Shown here in pieces: positions 26,635 to 36,824 of a stretch of DNA of 36,824 bases. Position numbers and translations under genes: made by a program. A model generated the notes under the pieces. That model was not told the DNA's origin. It did not search any database and worked only from the letters and a program-made list of their open reading frames with translations. Numbering within the stretch: position 1 is the stretch's first letter; each line of letters starts with the position of its first letter. The stretch is from Silvibacterium sp. (GTDB lineage: Bacteria; Acidobacteriota; Terriglobia; Terriglobales; Acidobacteriaceae). The stretch lies in assembly GCA_019234945.1 (NCBI GenBank), contig JAFAKX010000231.1, positions 1 through 36,824 of the forward strand, given 5' to 3'.

Positions 26635-27483
26635 ATGAGCCGGATACTGATTATCGGGGAGTGCAAGGGGTTGGGTGGCGAGATAGGCGCGGCCCTCACG
26701 GCCGCCAACCTGCCGTATGAGATGTCGTCGGGTCACGCCGATGCGCTGCTCCGGCTGGTGATGAAGTCGTTCGGGGTGGTGATTACGGACTGCGAGAGCA
26801 CGATGGAGGAGGACCTGGCCCTGCTTACGGAAATGCGCGCGATCCGGCCGGGAGTGAAGTGCATTATGCTGGCGCGCGCGAGTACTCCGGATGAAACGAT
26901 TGCGGCGCTGCGGGCACGGGTGTTTGCGTGCTTTACGCCTCCATTTGAGGCCGCTGAAATTGCGCACATTGCGGCCCATGCGGCATCGGACAGCGAGTGG
27001 CGAGACGATATTCAGGTGCTGTCGGCCAAGCCCGGCTGGGTCTCGGTTCGTGTGAACTGCAGGCTGCTCACGGCAGAGCGCCTGATGACCTTCGCCAAGG
27101 AGCTGAGTGTCCGATTGCCGCAGGACACACGGCAGGAAGTGATGCTGGCCTTGCGGGAGATCCTGTTGAATGCGATGGAGCATGGGGCTGCGTTCAATCC
27201 CGAGCAGGTGGTCGAAGTCACCGCTGTCCGCACAGCGCGTTCCTTTGTGTTTTACGTGCATGACCCGGGCGCGGGGTTCCGGAGGGAGCTGGTTACTCAT
27301 GCGGCGATTGCGAACCCGCCGGATGATCCAGCTGCGCACATTGCGTTGCGCGAAGAGGCGGGCATGCGTCCGGGAGGATATGGGCTGCTGTTGGCGTCCG
27401 GGACGGTGGACGAGCTGATCTACAGCGAGATCGGGAACGAAGTGCTACTGATCAAATATGTGGAGCCGGAGCAAAACAATTAG
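26635..27483 (+). CDS. Receiver-like plus RsbW-like ATPase protein, copy B
   Basis: A 282-residue tandem paralogue of copy A. The N-terminal domain keeps D52 (VVITDCES), but its switch position reads FTPPF and the early acidic pair is reduced to a single E9, so it is a partial receiver. The HATPase_c domain (about 138-280) has N-box REILLNAMEHG, G1 DPGAGF and G2 RPGGYGLLLA. Much of the chain, for example GHADAL, LARxSTPDE and NPPDDPxAH, is identical between the copies, so they arose by local duplication and then diverged in the receiver half. No sigma factor or anti-anti-sigma protein is adjacent, leaving the target open. Start ATG 26635. Confidence 0.87.
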   Translation: MSRILIIGECKGLGGEIGAALTAANLPYEMSSGHADALLRLVMKSFGVVITDCESTMEEDLALLTEMRAIRPGVKCIMLARASTPDETIAALRARVFACFTPPFEAAEIAHIAAHAASDSEWRDDIQVLSAKPGWVSVRVNCRLLTAERLMTFAKELSVRLPQDTRQEVMLALREILLNAMEHGAAFNPEQVVEVTAVRTARSFVFYVHDPGAGFRRELVTHAAIANPPDDPAAHIALREEAGMRPGGYGLLLASGTVDELIYSEIGNEVLLIKYVEPEQNN

Positions 27484-27518
27484 AGGTAAGTGGAAATTTA
27501 CACAGTAAACAGTCGATA

Positions 27519-28520
27519 TTAGATAGATGTTTGCTGCATTTCTAGTGCTGCGCACTCAATGCAGATTCGTGCGGATTCCCCCGGAAGATCTCGTATACTG
27601 CCGAGCAAATGTGTCACCCTACTGCCGTCTTCATGTACTTCGTCGAAGGGCGTGGTGATGGTATGGCTGCCCTTTTCTTTCAAGTAAATAAGCCAGCGGT
27701 TTAGGTTGCTAGGCTCGGAAAGAACCTCCTCGGATAGTTGAGATCGCACATTTGGGGATTTGAGCAGCATCGCGCCGGCTTGCTTCAGTAAAGCTTCGCA
27801 TATCCCATTCGGCGGACCAGCCAACCTCCAGACTGTTGTTCGGGTTGCTCCGTTCCATTGAGAGTCCGCGCGGAGATGCCGGCAACTCCCAAATAATTTG
27901 TCCGCCATTCGTTCCCAATCGGCGTTGCTGATGCGAATTTCTTCTTTGTTCAACCTCTGCTCGCCGTTCTGACGTTCTCCAGACTCGCGCAGGAACTCCC
28001 GCAAAGCTACTTTCAGTTGACTTCTCAAAGACTTGTTGGCTGACGCGATTGCTGCCGCATTCGCATTTTGGGGTAGGTTGAAGATGATTGGACCCGCCTT
28101 GGCTTGAAGGTCGAATGGAAGGTCTGACCGCTCGCCATACCAGCCATTCATAACCATTAAGAGACTTCTGCCACCGAGCTTTCCGAGTGCGTACCCGAGT
28201 TCGATCGCAACATTCGAGTTAATAAGCTTTTTGGCTGTCTTTTGACTCTTGTCTGTCACCGTCGCGCCGACTGGAGTCACATCTGCTACGAAAACAGTCG
28301 ATTGAGCAATCTTGTCGAAAATTGTACGAGCAAGGTCTGGACTGCCTGGTATTCCTTGGCGATCGTGGTCCAGGTGCAGATTCGCTGCGCTCTCTCTTAA
28401 GGATTCTTCCACCTCTGCTTCAACCTTGAGGTCTGTAATCGCATTCCCAAGAGCATCCCTCACCAAATGGCGGCCTATCTTGCCAGGCGTGTCCGACTGC
28501 CAAGACCAAAACACTTTCAC
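27519..28520 (-). CDS. TIR-like nucleotide-binding protein, possible defence effector
   Basis: A 333-residue protein starting at GTG 28520 after an AGAGG site. The N-terminal domain (residues 1-180) has a TIR-like/deoxyribosyltransferase-like layout. Strand and switch FWSWQSDTP open it; GIPGSPDLARTIFDKI and VFVADVTPVG follow; then NVAIELGYALGKLG, whose E107 sits where TIR-type NAD hydrolases have their catalytic Glu. The C-terminal 150 residues (about 185-333) are not recognisable. Base composition appears more A/T-rich than the neighbours, and the gene is wedged between the regulator pair and atpC, suggesting a transferred gene. Similar domains occur in anti-phage systems, but no cyclase, sensor or other defence partner is seen here. 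Confidence 0.65.
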   Translation of the reverse strand: MKVFWSWQSDTPGKIGRHLVRDALGNAITDLKVEAEVEESLRESAANLHLDHDRQGIPGSPDLARTIFDKIAQSTVFVADVTPVGATVTDKSQKTAKKLINSNVAIELGYALGKLGGRSLLMVMNGWYGERSDLPFDLQAKAGPIIFNLPQNANAAAIASANKSLRSQLKVALREFLRESGERQNGEQRLNKEEIRISNADWERMADKLFGSCRHLRADSQWNGATRTTVWRLAGPPNGICEALLKQAGAMLLKSPNVRSQLSEEVLSEPSNLNRWLIYLKEKGSHTITTPFDEVHEDGSRVTHLLGSIRDLPGESARICIECAALEMQQTSI

Positions 28521-28577
28521 TAAAGACCTCTTCCGGCAAGAGACAAGACGGAATTCATGCGGGTAGGTTCCTGGAGC

Positions 28578-28994
28578 TTAGCGACCCTTGGCGCTCTCAA
28601 GGCGGGATTCGGCTTCGCGGATGACGACTTCCGCCTGCTTGTATTTCTCGGGGTCGTCGCCGGCTTCGTTCCAGATCTGATGGCCGTGGTTAAGCCGAGC
28701 CTGGGCGGCGGCGGCGTCGATTTCCTCGGGACGGAGGGCGCTGTCGGCCAGAATGGTCACGCGCTCGGGCAGAACCTCGACGAAGCCGCGGCCGATGCTA
28801 AAGACACGCTCGCCAACTTCTCCGCCGTGGAAGCGTATCTCACCGGGACCGAGGACGGCGACGAGAGGGGCGTGTCCGTAGAGAACTTCGAGATAGCCAT
28901 TACGGGCAGGAACTTCGACAGCATCTGCGGACTGATCCACGAGGATGTGATCGGGAGTGACGAGCCGGACCTGTAAACGATTTGTATCTGCCAT
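28578..28994 (-). CDS. atpC: ATP synthase F1 epsilon subunit
   Basis: A 138-residue subunit with the N-terminal beta-sandwich (LQVRLVTPDHILVDQSADAVEVPARNGYLEVLYGHAPLVAVLGPGEI) and the C-terminal helical hairpin (LRPEEIDAAAAQARLN and IREAESRLESAKGR). Length and motif order match bacterial AtpC, which links the gamma shaft to the catalytic ring and regulates hydrolysis. It is the last gene of the ATP synthase operon, with atpD ending 86 bases upstream in transcription order. A large hairpin fills that gap. Confidence 0.95.
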   Translation of the reverse strand: MADTNRLQVRLVTPDHILVDQSADAVEVPARNGYLEVLYGHAPLVAVLGPGEIRFHGGEVGERVFSIGRGFVEVLPERVTILADSALRPEEIDAAAAQARLNHGHQIWNEAGDDPEKYKQAEVVIREAESRLESAKGR

Positions 28995-29005
28995 TGATTC
29001 GTCCT

Positions 29006-29073
29006 CAGTTGTTGGTTGACAGTCCCCAGTTGTGGTTGAACGCAGCGCACTGGGGACTGGTAACTAACAACTG
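29006..29073 (-). repeat. Large imperfect hairpin between atpD and atpC
   Basis: The arms lie at 29006-29030 and 29049-29073. They pair at 22 of 25 positions, including 11 perfect pairs at the top (CAGTCCCCAGT with ACTGGGGACTG), around an 18-base loop. There is no T-run, so it does not look like an intrinsic terminator. It could stabilise the atpD message or lower atpC expression by processing, or be a mobile palindromic repeat. Confidence 0.7.
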
Positions 29074-29080
29074 TTCACTC

Positions 29081-30556
<1,476 letters not shown>

Positions 30557-30562
30557 TCAGAG

Positions 30563-30645
30563 GCTAAAGCCCGGCTTTGTTTATCTGCAATCGGCACGGC
30601 TGAAGCCGTGCCCTGATACAAAACTCTATCTGATCCCGCTTTAGC
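30563..30645. repeat. REP-like palindromes between atpG and atpD
   Basis: Three palindromic units lie close together. GGCACGGC (30593-30600) and GCCGTGCC (30605-30612) form a perfect 8-bp stem with a TGAA loop. AAAGCC (30566-30571) and GGCTTT (30573-30578) form a short stem. GCTAAAGC (30563-30570) pairs at distance with GCTTTAGC (30638-30645). The phrase CGGCACGGCTGAAGCCGTGC is, from memory, typical of repeated intergenic elements in Terriglobia. In the mRNA it could mark a processing site between gamma and beta. Confidence 0.55.
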
Positions 30646-30686
30646 TCCCTGCCCGGTCGCGACGGCTGGGCACCCGCGTTTCCAGA

Positions 30687-31774
30687 TTAAATCGCGGCTG
30701 CGCCGCTCACGATCTCGATGATTTCCTTGGTGATCGCGGCCTGGCGCGCGCGGTTCATCTCCAGAGTGTACTTGTCGATCAAGTCCGATGCGTTGTTGGT
30801 TGCTGAATCCATGGCGGTCATGCGGGCGGCCTGCTCAGCGGCCACCGATTCCAGGAATGCGTGATTCAACTGCGAAATGATGTAGAGCGGCAGGATGGCG
30901 TCGAATATCTCGCGCGGCGATTGCTCGTAGATGTAGTCGACCTCTGCGGTGCCAAATTTCTGGGCTTCGTCCTCGTAAACCTTCATGGCAGCCTCCAGCT
31001 CGCCCGGGAGGATGCTGACGCCGGCGGTCATGGCGGCTCGTCCCGCCCTGGCCCGTTCTTCGGCGCTCATGGCATGTTCTTCGACGATCTCGTGCCTTCC
31101 GAATTCAAGAATGGGCAGGATGCGTTCGACAACGACGCGCTGTGTGATGACCGACTTGAACTCGTTGTAGACCAGATAAACAGCGTCGATCTCCTCGTGC
31201 GCGTAGCGTGCGGTGATTTCCTCGCCGAGCGCGCGAACGTCTTCGAGCTTGATCTTGTCGAGCATGCCGGGATGATCGCCAATGACCTCTATGCGGCCGG
31301 AGCGCTCCTGCCGCTCAGGACGGCCCTTTTCCTCAGTATCGCCGTTCTGTTCGGCAAACCTGGCAGCCGGATAGCGGCGACGAAACAGATCGCGGCCCTT
31401 ACGGCCGATGGTCTCAATATCGATCTGCTTCTCGTGGTTGTGGGTGATGAAATTCAGTGTGGCCTTGAGGATGTTCGCATTGAAAGCTCCAGCGAAGCCT
31501 TTGTCGCCCGCGACGACGACCACCAGCACATGCTTCTCTTCGCGGGTCTTGAGCAGCGGATGGCGGATCTCGCCGGTTTCTGGATCGTAAACCTCGATGC
31601 GGCGTTTAAACGAATCAAGGATACTCGCGACCAAGGCTGAGAAAGGTCGCGATGAGATGGCGCGACTCTGGGCATGGCGAAGCTTGGCCGAGGCGATCAT
31701 CTTGAAGGCGCGGGTGATCTGACGTGTGCTTTTGACGCTGCGAATGCGCCGCCGTAAATCGAGAATGCTTGCCA

Positions 31775-31775
<1 letters not shown>
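30687..31775 (-). CDS. atpG: ATP synthase F1 gamma subunit (extended)
   Basis: A 362-residue central-shaft subunit. The N-terminal helix (LRRRIRSVKSTRQITRAFKMIASAKLRHAQ) and C-terminal helix (SATNNASDLIDKYTLEMNRARQAAITKEIIEIVSGA) show the standard gamma signature. Usual AtpG is about 285-300 residues. The extra length lies in two insertions, near 141-162 (charged, EEKGRPERQERSGR) and near 227-285 (SAEERARAGRAAMTAGVSILPG and following). These sit in the globular part facing outward, not in the shaft, so rotary function should persist. It overlaps the atpA stop by one base (TAATG), a sign of translational coupling. Confidence 0.95.
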
Positions 31776-33325
<1,550 letters not shown>

Positions 33326-33379
33326 TCACGTCTTCCAGGTATGTTTGATCTTGATTTTTGTTGGGTGAACCGGTGGAGG

Positions 33380-33925
33380 TTATGCCTGACTGGCGGCCAA
33401 CTCTTCTTCCAGGCGGTCCAGGCGCCCGCGTATCGATCCGTCATACACGGTACTGCCAATGCGCACGATCGCGCCACCCATCAGCGAGGCGTCTTCATGG
33501 AAGGTGGCGAGGACACGGCTTTTCGTGAGACCGGAGATCTGCGCTTCAAGGGCGGTGCGGGAAGAGTCATCGAGCTTGTGCGCCGTCGTGACCTCAACTT
33601 CGGAGATTCCGAGCCGGCGGTTCATCTCGTGGCGGAATTCCTCGACGATCTCATCGAAGAGATGCAGGCGGTCGTGCCGTATGAGGACAGCGACGAAGTT
33701 GCGCGCTTCGCGACCCATCTGCAGGCGCGTATTCAGCTTGTCGAGGATAGCCACCTTTTCCTCGATCGGGAATGACGGATCGAGGAAAATGTCGCGCAGC
33801 GGCGCGCTTTCGTGCCATGCGGCGCCGAAGTCGGCGAGCTGGCTTTCGACCTGCGCGGCGTCGATGTTCGCCTCGGAAAGGACGTCGGCGAGGGCGCGGG
33901 CGTAGGGTGCGCCAAGGGCTGCCAT
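33380..33925 (-). CDS. atpH: ATP synthase F1 delta subunit
   Basis: A 181-residue peripheral-stalk subunit. The N-terminal helical bundle is typical (MAALGAPYARALADVLSEANIDAAQVESQLADF), as are RNFVAVLIRHDRLHLFDEIVEEFRHEMNRRLG and the C-terminal GGAIVRIGSTVYDGSIRGRLDRL signature. It caps the F1 alpha-beta ring and holds the b/b' stalk. The atpF stop and atpH start share one base (TGATG), so the two are translationally coupled. Confidence 0.96.
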   Translation of the reverse strand: MAALGAPYARALADVLSEANIDAAQVESQLADFGAAWHESAPLRDIFLDPSFPIEEKVAILDKLNTRLQMGREARNFVAVLIRHDRLHLFDEIVEEFRHEMNRRLGISEVEVTTAHKLDDSSRTALEAQISGLTKSRVLATFHEDASLMGGAIVRIGSTVYDGSIRGRLDRLEEELAASQA

Positions 33926-34629
33926 CAGTTGCGCCCTCCGTTCAGGCTCTCCCCAAATGCGCGGATCAGCGCGCGGTCGTCGTCAAGACTGATGCTGATC
34001 TGCTGGCGGGCGCGGTTGACCGCAAGCTGGGCTGCAAACCTCTTGAGGTCGCGCTGTGCGGCGGCTCCAGCGGCGTCAATCTCCTGCTCGGCGGAAGCCA
34101 CGATACGCTCACGCTCGGCCTCGAGGGACTCGCGGACGCGCTTCTCGTCCTCAGCACTGTCGCGCTCGGTCTGGGCGCGGATGGCCTCGATTTCGATGCC
34201 GAGCTTGGAGAGCCGCTCTTCAACCACAGCGAGGCGCTCATTGGCTTCGGTCGTCGCGACACGGGCCTCCATGAGCTGCTTCTGGAGCGTCTCGTTGCGT
34301 TTGCGAAAGGCCTTTGGGACAAAGCGGAACCCGAACCAGGCGATCGAGCCCAGGATCAGGGCCGAGTTGAGGATCTCAATGATCCGGGCGGTTGTCTCGA
34401 CGCTGAGATTCAGGCCGCGGGCCAGGGCTTTTACTGAATCGGAATGGCGAAACTGTTCAATCTCGGAGTGCGTCTCGGGCTCTTCCATGTGCTCCCCGGT
34501 GGATGCATTGGCGGCGGCCGAAGGTGGAGCGGAGTTGTCCTGCGCTTTGCCCTGCGCAGGCAAGGAAAGCAGCAGGGAGAGCGGGAGCGCCAGAAGCACA
34601 GCAAGGCGGAACTTGAGGGTCAGCTTCAA
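33925..34629 (-). CDS. atpF: ATP synthase F0 subunit b with N-terminal signal peptide
   Basis: A 234-residue stalk subunit, longer than the usual 155-170. Residues 1-28 look like a cleavable signal peptide (MKLTLKFRLAVLLALPLSLLLSLPAQG), followed by a polar extension rich in Ser/Ala/Glu to about 80. The membrane span is near 83-103 (IIEILNSALILGSIAWFGFRFVP) and the remainder is a long coiled coil ending ISISLDDDRALIRAFGESLNGG. The start is a TTG (34627-34629) that overlaps the b' stop as TTGA; a later ATG would lose the signal sequence. The family match is clear from the span and coiled coil. A low-efficiency TTG start may set the b:b' ratio through coupling. Confidence 0.88.
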   Translation of the reverse strand: MKLTLKFRLAVLLALPLSLLLSLPAQGKAQDNSAPPSAAANASTGEHMEEPETHSEIEQFRHSDSVKALARGLNLSVETTARIIEILNSALILGSIAWFGFRFVPKAFRKRNETLQKQLMEARVATTEANERLAVVEERLSKLGIEIEAIRAQTERDSAEDEKRVRESLEAERERIVASAEQEIDAAGAAAQRDLKRFAAQLAVNRARQQISISLDDDRALIRAFGESLNGGRN

Positions 34630-35096
34630 TGGGCACCCTCCGCGGCTGCCAGTTCGGCGGGAAGAACGGCCTTCATAATCTGACCGGCAAGCTGGTCGAC
34701 AGTACTCTCGATGTGATGCCGCGCTTCGGCAGCTTCGGCCTCAATGGCGGCGCGGGCGGAGGCGACTCGCTGCTGTGCTGCCTGACGCGCTGCAGCAAGG
34801 GCGGTCTCACGCTGGGCGTTCCATTCCTTCAGGCGCAGCTCGCGCCGGTGAAAAATCTCGGCGCGGGCGGCGCGGAGCTTCGCCTCGTACTCCTGGCTCT
34901 TGGCGTCGGCGGCGGCAATCGCAGCTTTGGCTTTTTCAAGCGCGCCCAAGGTTCGCTCGCGGCGCTCGCCGAGGGTGCGCATGAGAGGGCGATACAAAAG
35001 GACGCGGTAGGCGATCACCAAGAAAACAAAGATGATGATGGTCGGTATGGAACCGAGCGCAAGATCGCCGAGTTGACGCAGAAGCTCATCTATCAT
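34626..35096 (-). CDS. atpF2: ATP synthase F0 subunit b' (second b-type subunit)
   Basis: A 156-residue protein with one membrane span at the N-terminus (IPTIIIFVFLVIAYRVLLY, near 17-36) followed by the arginine-rich turn RPLMRTLGERRERT and a long charged coiled coil (KAAIAAADAKSQEYEAKLRAARAE to AEARHHIEST). This is the normal plan of a b or b' subunit. With the separate, signal-bearing b gene next door the peripheral stalk is a b/b' heterodimer, as in chloroplasts, cyanobacteria and alphaproteobacteria. It is the first gene of the operon, ATG 35096, about 55 bases downstream of the candidate -10 element. The symbol is mine by position. Confidence 0.9.
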   Translation of the reverse strand: MIDELLRQLGDLALGSIPTIIIFVFLVIAYRVLLYRPLMRTLGERRERTLGALEKAKAAIAAADAKSQEYEAKLRAARAEIFHRRELRLKEWNAQRETALAAARQAAQQRVASARAAIEAEAAEARHHIESTVDQLAGQIMKAVLPAELAAAEGAH

Positions 35097-35151
35097 GATT
35101 GAACCGACGGTAAGCGGTCGTAAGCTGTTGGAAGATATCGCGGAACTTATG

Positions 35152-35181
35152 TTTTTAGCAGAGGCGAAAAAGGGCTGTCAA
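35152..35181 (-). promoter_or_regulatory. Candidate sigma-70 promoter of the ATP synthase operon
   Basis: On the minus strand TTGACA (35176-35181) is a perfect -35 element, then 18 bases, then TAAAAA (35152-35157) as a -10 element matching four of six positions. The predicted start site is near 35144, giving an untranslated leader of about 48 bases before atpF'. It is the only promoter in the window with one perfect hexamer in the right place. Confidence 0.5.
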
Positions 35182-35296
35182 CGAATGCAGGTACATTGTT
35201 CCCCGGACGACTGGGGGATCGTACCGTGAATTTACCTTGACTCACCGCCACTGCGGCGTACACTTAGCGTATCACCTATGACCCGGTCCAGGGTCC

Positions 35297-35347
35297 AATG
35301 GGCCGGATGTTTGGGACCTACCTCTGCTCCCCTACGTCCGGCCCATT
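35297..35347 (-). repeat. Perfect 11-bp inverted repeat straddling the hflX stop codon
   Basis: AATGGGCCGGA (35297-35307) and TCCGGCCCATT (35337-35347) are perfect reverse complements around a 29-base loop. The hflX stop codon (35318-35320) lies inside the loop, so one arm codes for the last residues of HflX (NGPDV region). No T-run follows on the minus strand. It may be a transcript 3'-end structure separating hflX from the atp operon, or a palindromic repeat that has extended the coding sequence. Confidence 0.7.
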
Positions 35348-36754
35348 CTTATGTGCCGGCCCCCATGACTCAGCAGCTTTTGGATCGATGCGAAACTGGC
35401 GGTAGCGTCCGAGAAGCGATGCAGGCCCGGCAACGGTCATCGAGACAACATTGCCGATGAACTCCCGGTCGCGAATCAGTGCGCCAGCACCGAGCGCGGC
35501 CAGAACGCTGCCCTGCGATTGCGGGATGCGGAAGCGCTGCTCGAGGATGGGATCAGCGATGAGAGCCGTGTCGATCCGGGCGAGTAATTTGTCGATGCCG
35601 CAGCCGAGCCTGGCGGAAACGGCCAGTACGCCTCCGGCTTCAAGTGCGTCCCGTTCGGCAGCCGGGAGCAGGTCGATCTTGTTCAGCACCTCGATGCGGG
35701 GCTTCGAGAGCACGCCCAACTCGCCGAGGACTTTCTCCACCTCAGCCTTGTGCTCGTCCTGCATGGGACTTGAGCAATCGCGCACGTGCACCAGGACCTC
35801 GGCTTTCTGCACCTCTTCGAGGGTTGCACGGAAGGAAGTGACGAGCGTGTGCGGGAGATTGCGGATGAACCCCACGGTGTCGGAGAGCAGCACCTTGCGG
35901 CGGCTGGGCAGCACGATGGCTTTGAGCTTCGGGTCCAGGGTAGCGAACATGCGCGCCGACTCGACTACTCCGGCATCTGTCATGGCGTTGAAGAGCGTGC
36001 TCTTGCCGGCGTTGGTGTAACCGACCAGCGCGACGGCGGGCACGGGCACCGATTCGCGGCGCTGGCGCTGCTGGGTGCGGATGCGGCGGACGCCCTCGAT
36101 CTCCTGCCTGAGATGCTGGAGACGGCGCTGGATGCGACGGCGGTCGGTTTCAAGCTGAGTTTCACCGGGTCCCCGGGTCCCGATACCGCCGCCCAGCTGC
36201 GACATGGAGGCGCCGCGTCCGGTAAGGCGCGGCAGCATGTATTCCAGCTGCGCCAGCTCAACCTGCAACTGGCCCTCGCGGGTGCGGGCGTGGCGCGCGA
36301 AGATGTCCAGAATAAGCTGGGTGCGATCGACCACCCTGCACGGGAGCGCATCGTCCAGGTTGCGAAGCTGGGTTGGCGTGAGGTCGTGATCGAAGAGGAT
36401 CACATCGACGTGGGCCGACGAAGCGACGCCCGCCAGCTCCTGCACTTTGCCGCTGCCGATGAGGGTAGCGGGATCGGCCTTGGGCCTGCGCTGGATAACT
36501 TCGCCTGCGATGTGGGCTCCGGCGGATGTTACAAGCTCGCGAAATTCCTCAAGGGAAGCTTCAAGGTCGAGCGGAACAGAGCTGGCGGGCTCAGGGTCGG
36601 GGAAATCCAGATCGTCGGCGCTCTTCTGAGCCGCACTGGCCAGCGCTGCATCTCGGGCGAGAGCCGCGGTTCGCGTGAGTGGCCGGCGCTGCGCCGTGAT
36701 GTCGACAGCGACCAGCAAAGCGCGTTCCGCAGCGAACTGACGAGCTGTGTTCAA
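35318..36754 (-). CDS. hflX: GTPase HflX (ribosome-associated)
   Basis: A 478-residue ribosome-splitting GTPase. The HflX-specific N-terminal region ([33 protein letters not shown]) and the glycine-rich linker [30 protein letters not shown] (about 177-205) precede the G domain: G1 GYTNAGKST (245-253), G3 DTVGF (292-296) and G4 NKID (358-361). The C-terminus is extended and ends inside a palindrome. The only start in the window is a TTG at 36754; the frame stays open to the window edge without another start codon, so an upstream start beyond 36824 cannot be excluded. HflX rescues stalled or hibernating ribosomes after heat stress. It lies in tandem upstream of the atp operon. Confidence 0.94.
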   Translation of the reverse strand: MNTARQFAAERALLVAVDITAQRRPLTRTAALARDAALASAAQKSADDLDFPDPEPASSVPLDLEASLEEFRELVTSAGAHIAGEVIQRRPKADPATLIGSGKVQELAGVASSAHVDVILFDHDLTPTQLRNLDDALPCRVVDRTQLILDIFARHARTREGQLQVELAQLEYMLPRLTGRGASMSQLGGGIGTRGPGETQLETDRRRIQRRLQHLRQEIEGVRRIRTQQRQRRESVPVPAVALVGYTNAGKSTLFNAMTDAGVVESARMFATLDPKLKAIVLPSRRKVLLSDTVGFIRNLPHTLVTSFRATLEEVQKAEVLVHVRDCSSPMQDEHKAEVEKVLGELGVLSKPRIEVLNKIDLLPAAERDALEAGGVLAVSARLGCGIDKLLARIDTALIADPILEQRFRIPQSQGSVLAALGAGALIRDREFIGNVVSMTVAGPASLLGRYRQFRIDPKAAESWGPAHKNGPDVGEQR

Positions 36755-36824
36755 TGCGATGAAAAATTCTTTACAGTGGCGGCTGCGAAAGAACGCAGGC
36801 GCGTACCGGCCGGACCAGCGATGG

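Overview
The window looks like chromosomal DNA of an Acidobacteriota member, probably class Terriglobia. This is inferred from moderately high GC, an F-type ATP synthase operon whose b subunit has its own signal sequence, intergenic palindromes, and a gene mix of MpaB-type oxygenase, DUF2255 and TonB-receptor proteins. No ribosomal RNA or full tRNA is present to confirm the taxonomy. There is no CRISPR array, no intact insertion sequence and no integrase.

Layout. 1-193: C-terminal end of an ABC transporter permease. 194-988: non-coding, with a 43-bp 3' fragment of a tRNA (probably Thr) and three copies of an octamer, which together look like an old integration site. 989-4310: a GH13 alpha-amylase-like protein and a secreted beta-propeller-like protein. 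4633-8628: a very large unrecognised membrane protein, with a periplasmic-binding-protein-like ectodomain followed by about ten membrane spans. 8888-9790: a MerR-type DNA-binding domain fused to TPR repeats. 9820-13689 (minus): a six-gene redox operon transcribed in the order alcohol dehydrogenase, lipocalin-like protein, tautomerase, DUF2255, cupin, aldo/keto reductase. Divergent from it is an AraC-type regulator (YqhC-like) split by an internal deletion and frameshift, followed by a decayed metallo-beta-lactamase-fold pseudogene. 15215-17497: a receiver-PAS-PAS-PAS-histidine kinase with no partner. 17839-20920: a small membrane peptide, a TonB-dependent receptor and a BamE-like lipid-free secreted protein. 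21025-22706 (minus): 3-hydroxyacyl-CoA dehydrogenase and a PP2C phosphatase. 22877-24529: a TPR protein with two retropepsin-like lobes, overlapping tail-to-tail with an MpaB-family oxygenase (24526-25497, minus). 25707-27483: tandem paralogues that join a degenerate receiver to an RsbW-like ATPase. 27519-28520 (minus): a TIR-like protein, possibly a defence effector. 28578-35096 (minus): ATP synthase genes b'-b-delta-alpha-gamma-beta-epsilon, without a and c. 35318-36754 (minus): HflX GTPase.

How the genes work together. The ATP synthase genes form one translationally coupled operon, with a candidate promoter at 35152-35181. The redox cluster resembles an electrophile or aldehyde detoxification operon that has lost its divergent regulator. 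The PP2C phosphatase and the two pseudo-receiver/RsbW-like proteins 3 kb away could belong to one partner-switching circuit, but this is inference.

The best candidates for undescribed biology are the 1331-residue sensor/transporter-like protein, the tandem receiver-ATPase pair with an Asp-to-Asn change in one copy, the TIR-like protein, and the two-lobed retropepsin-like protein.
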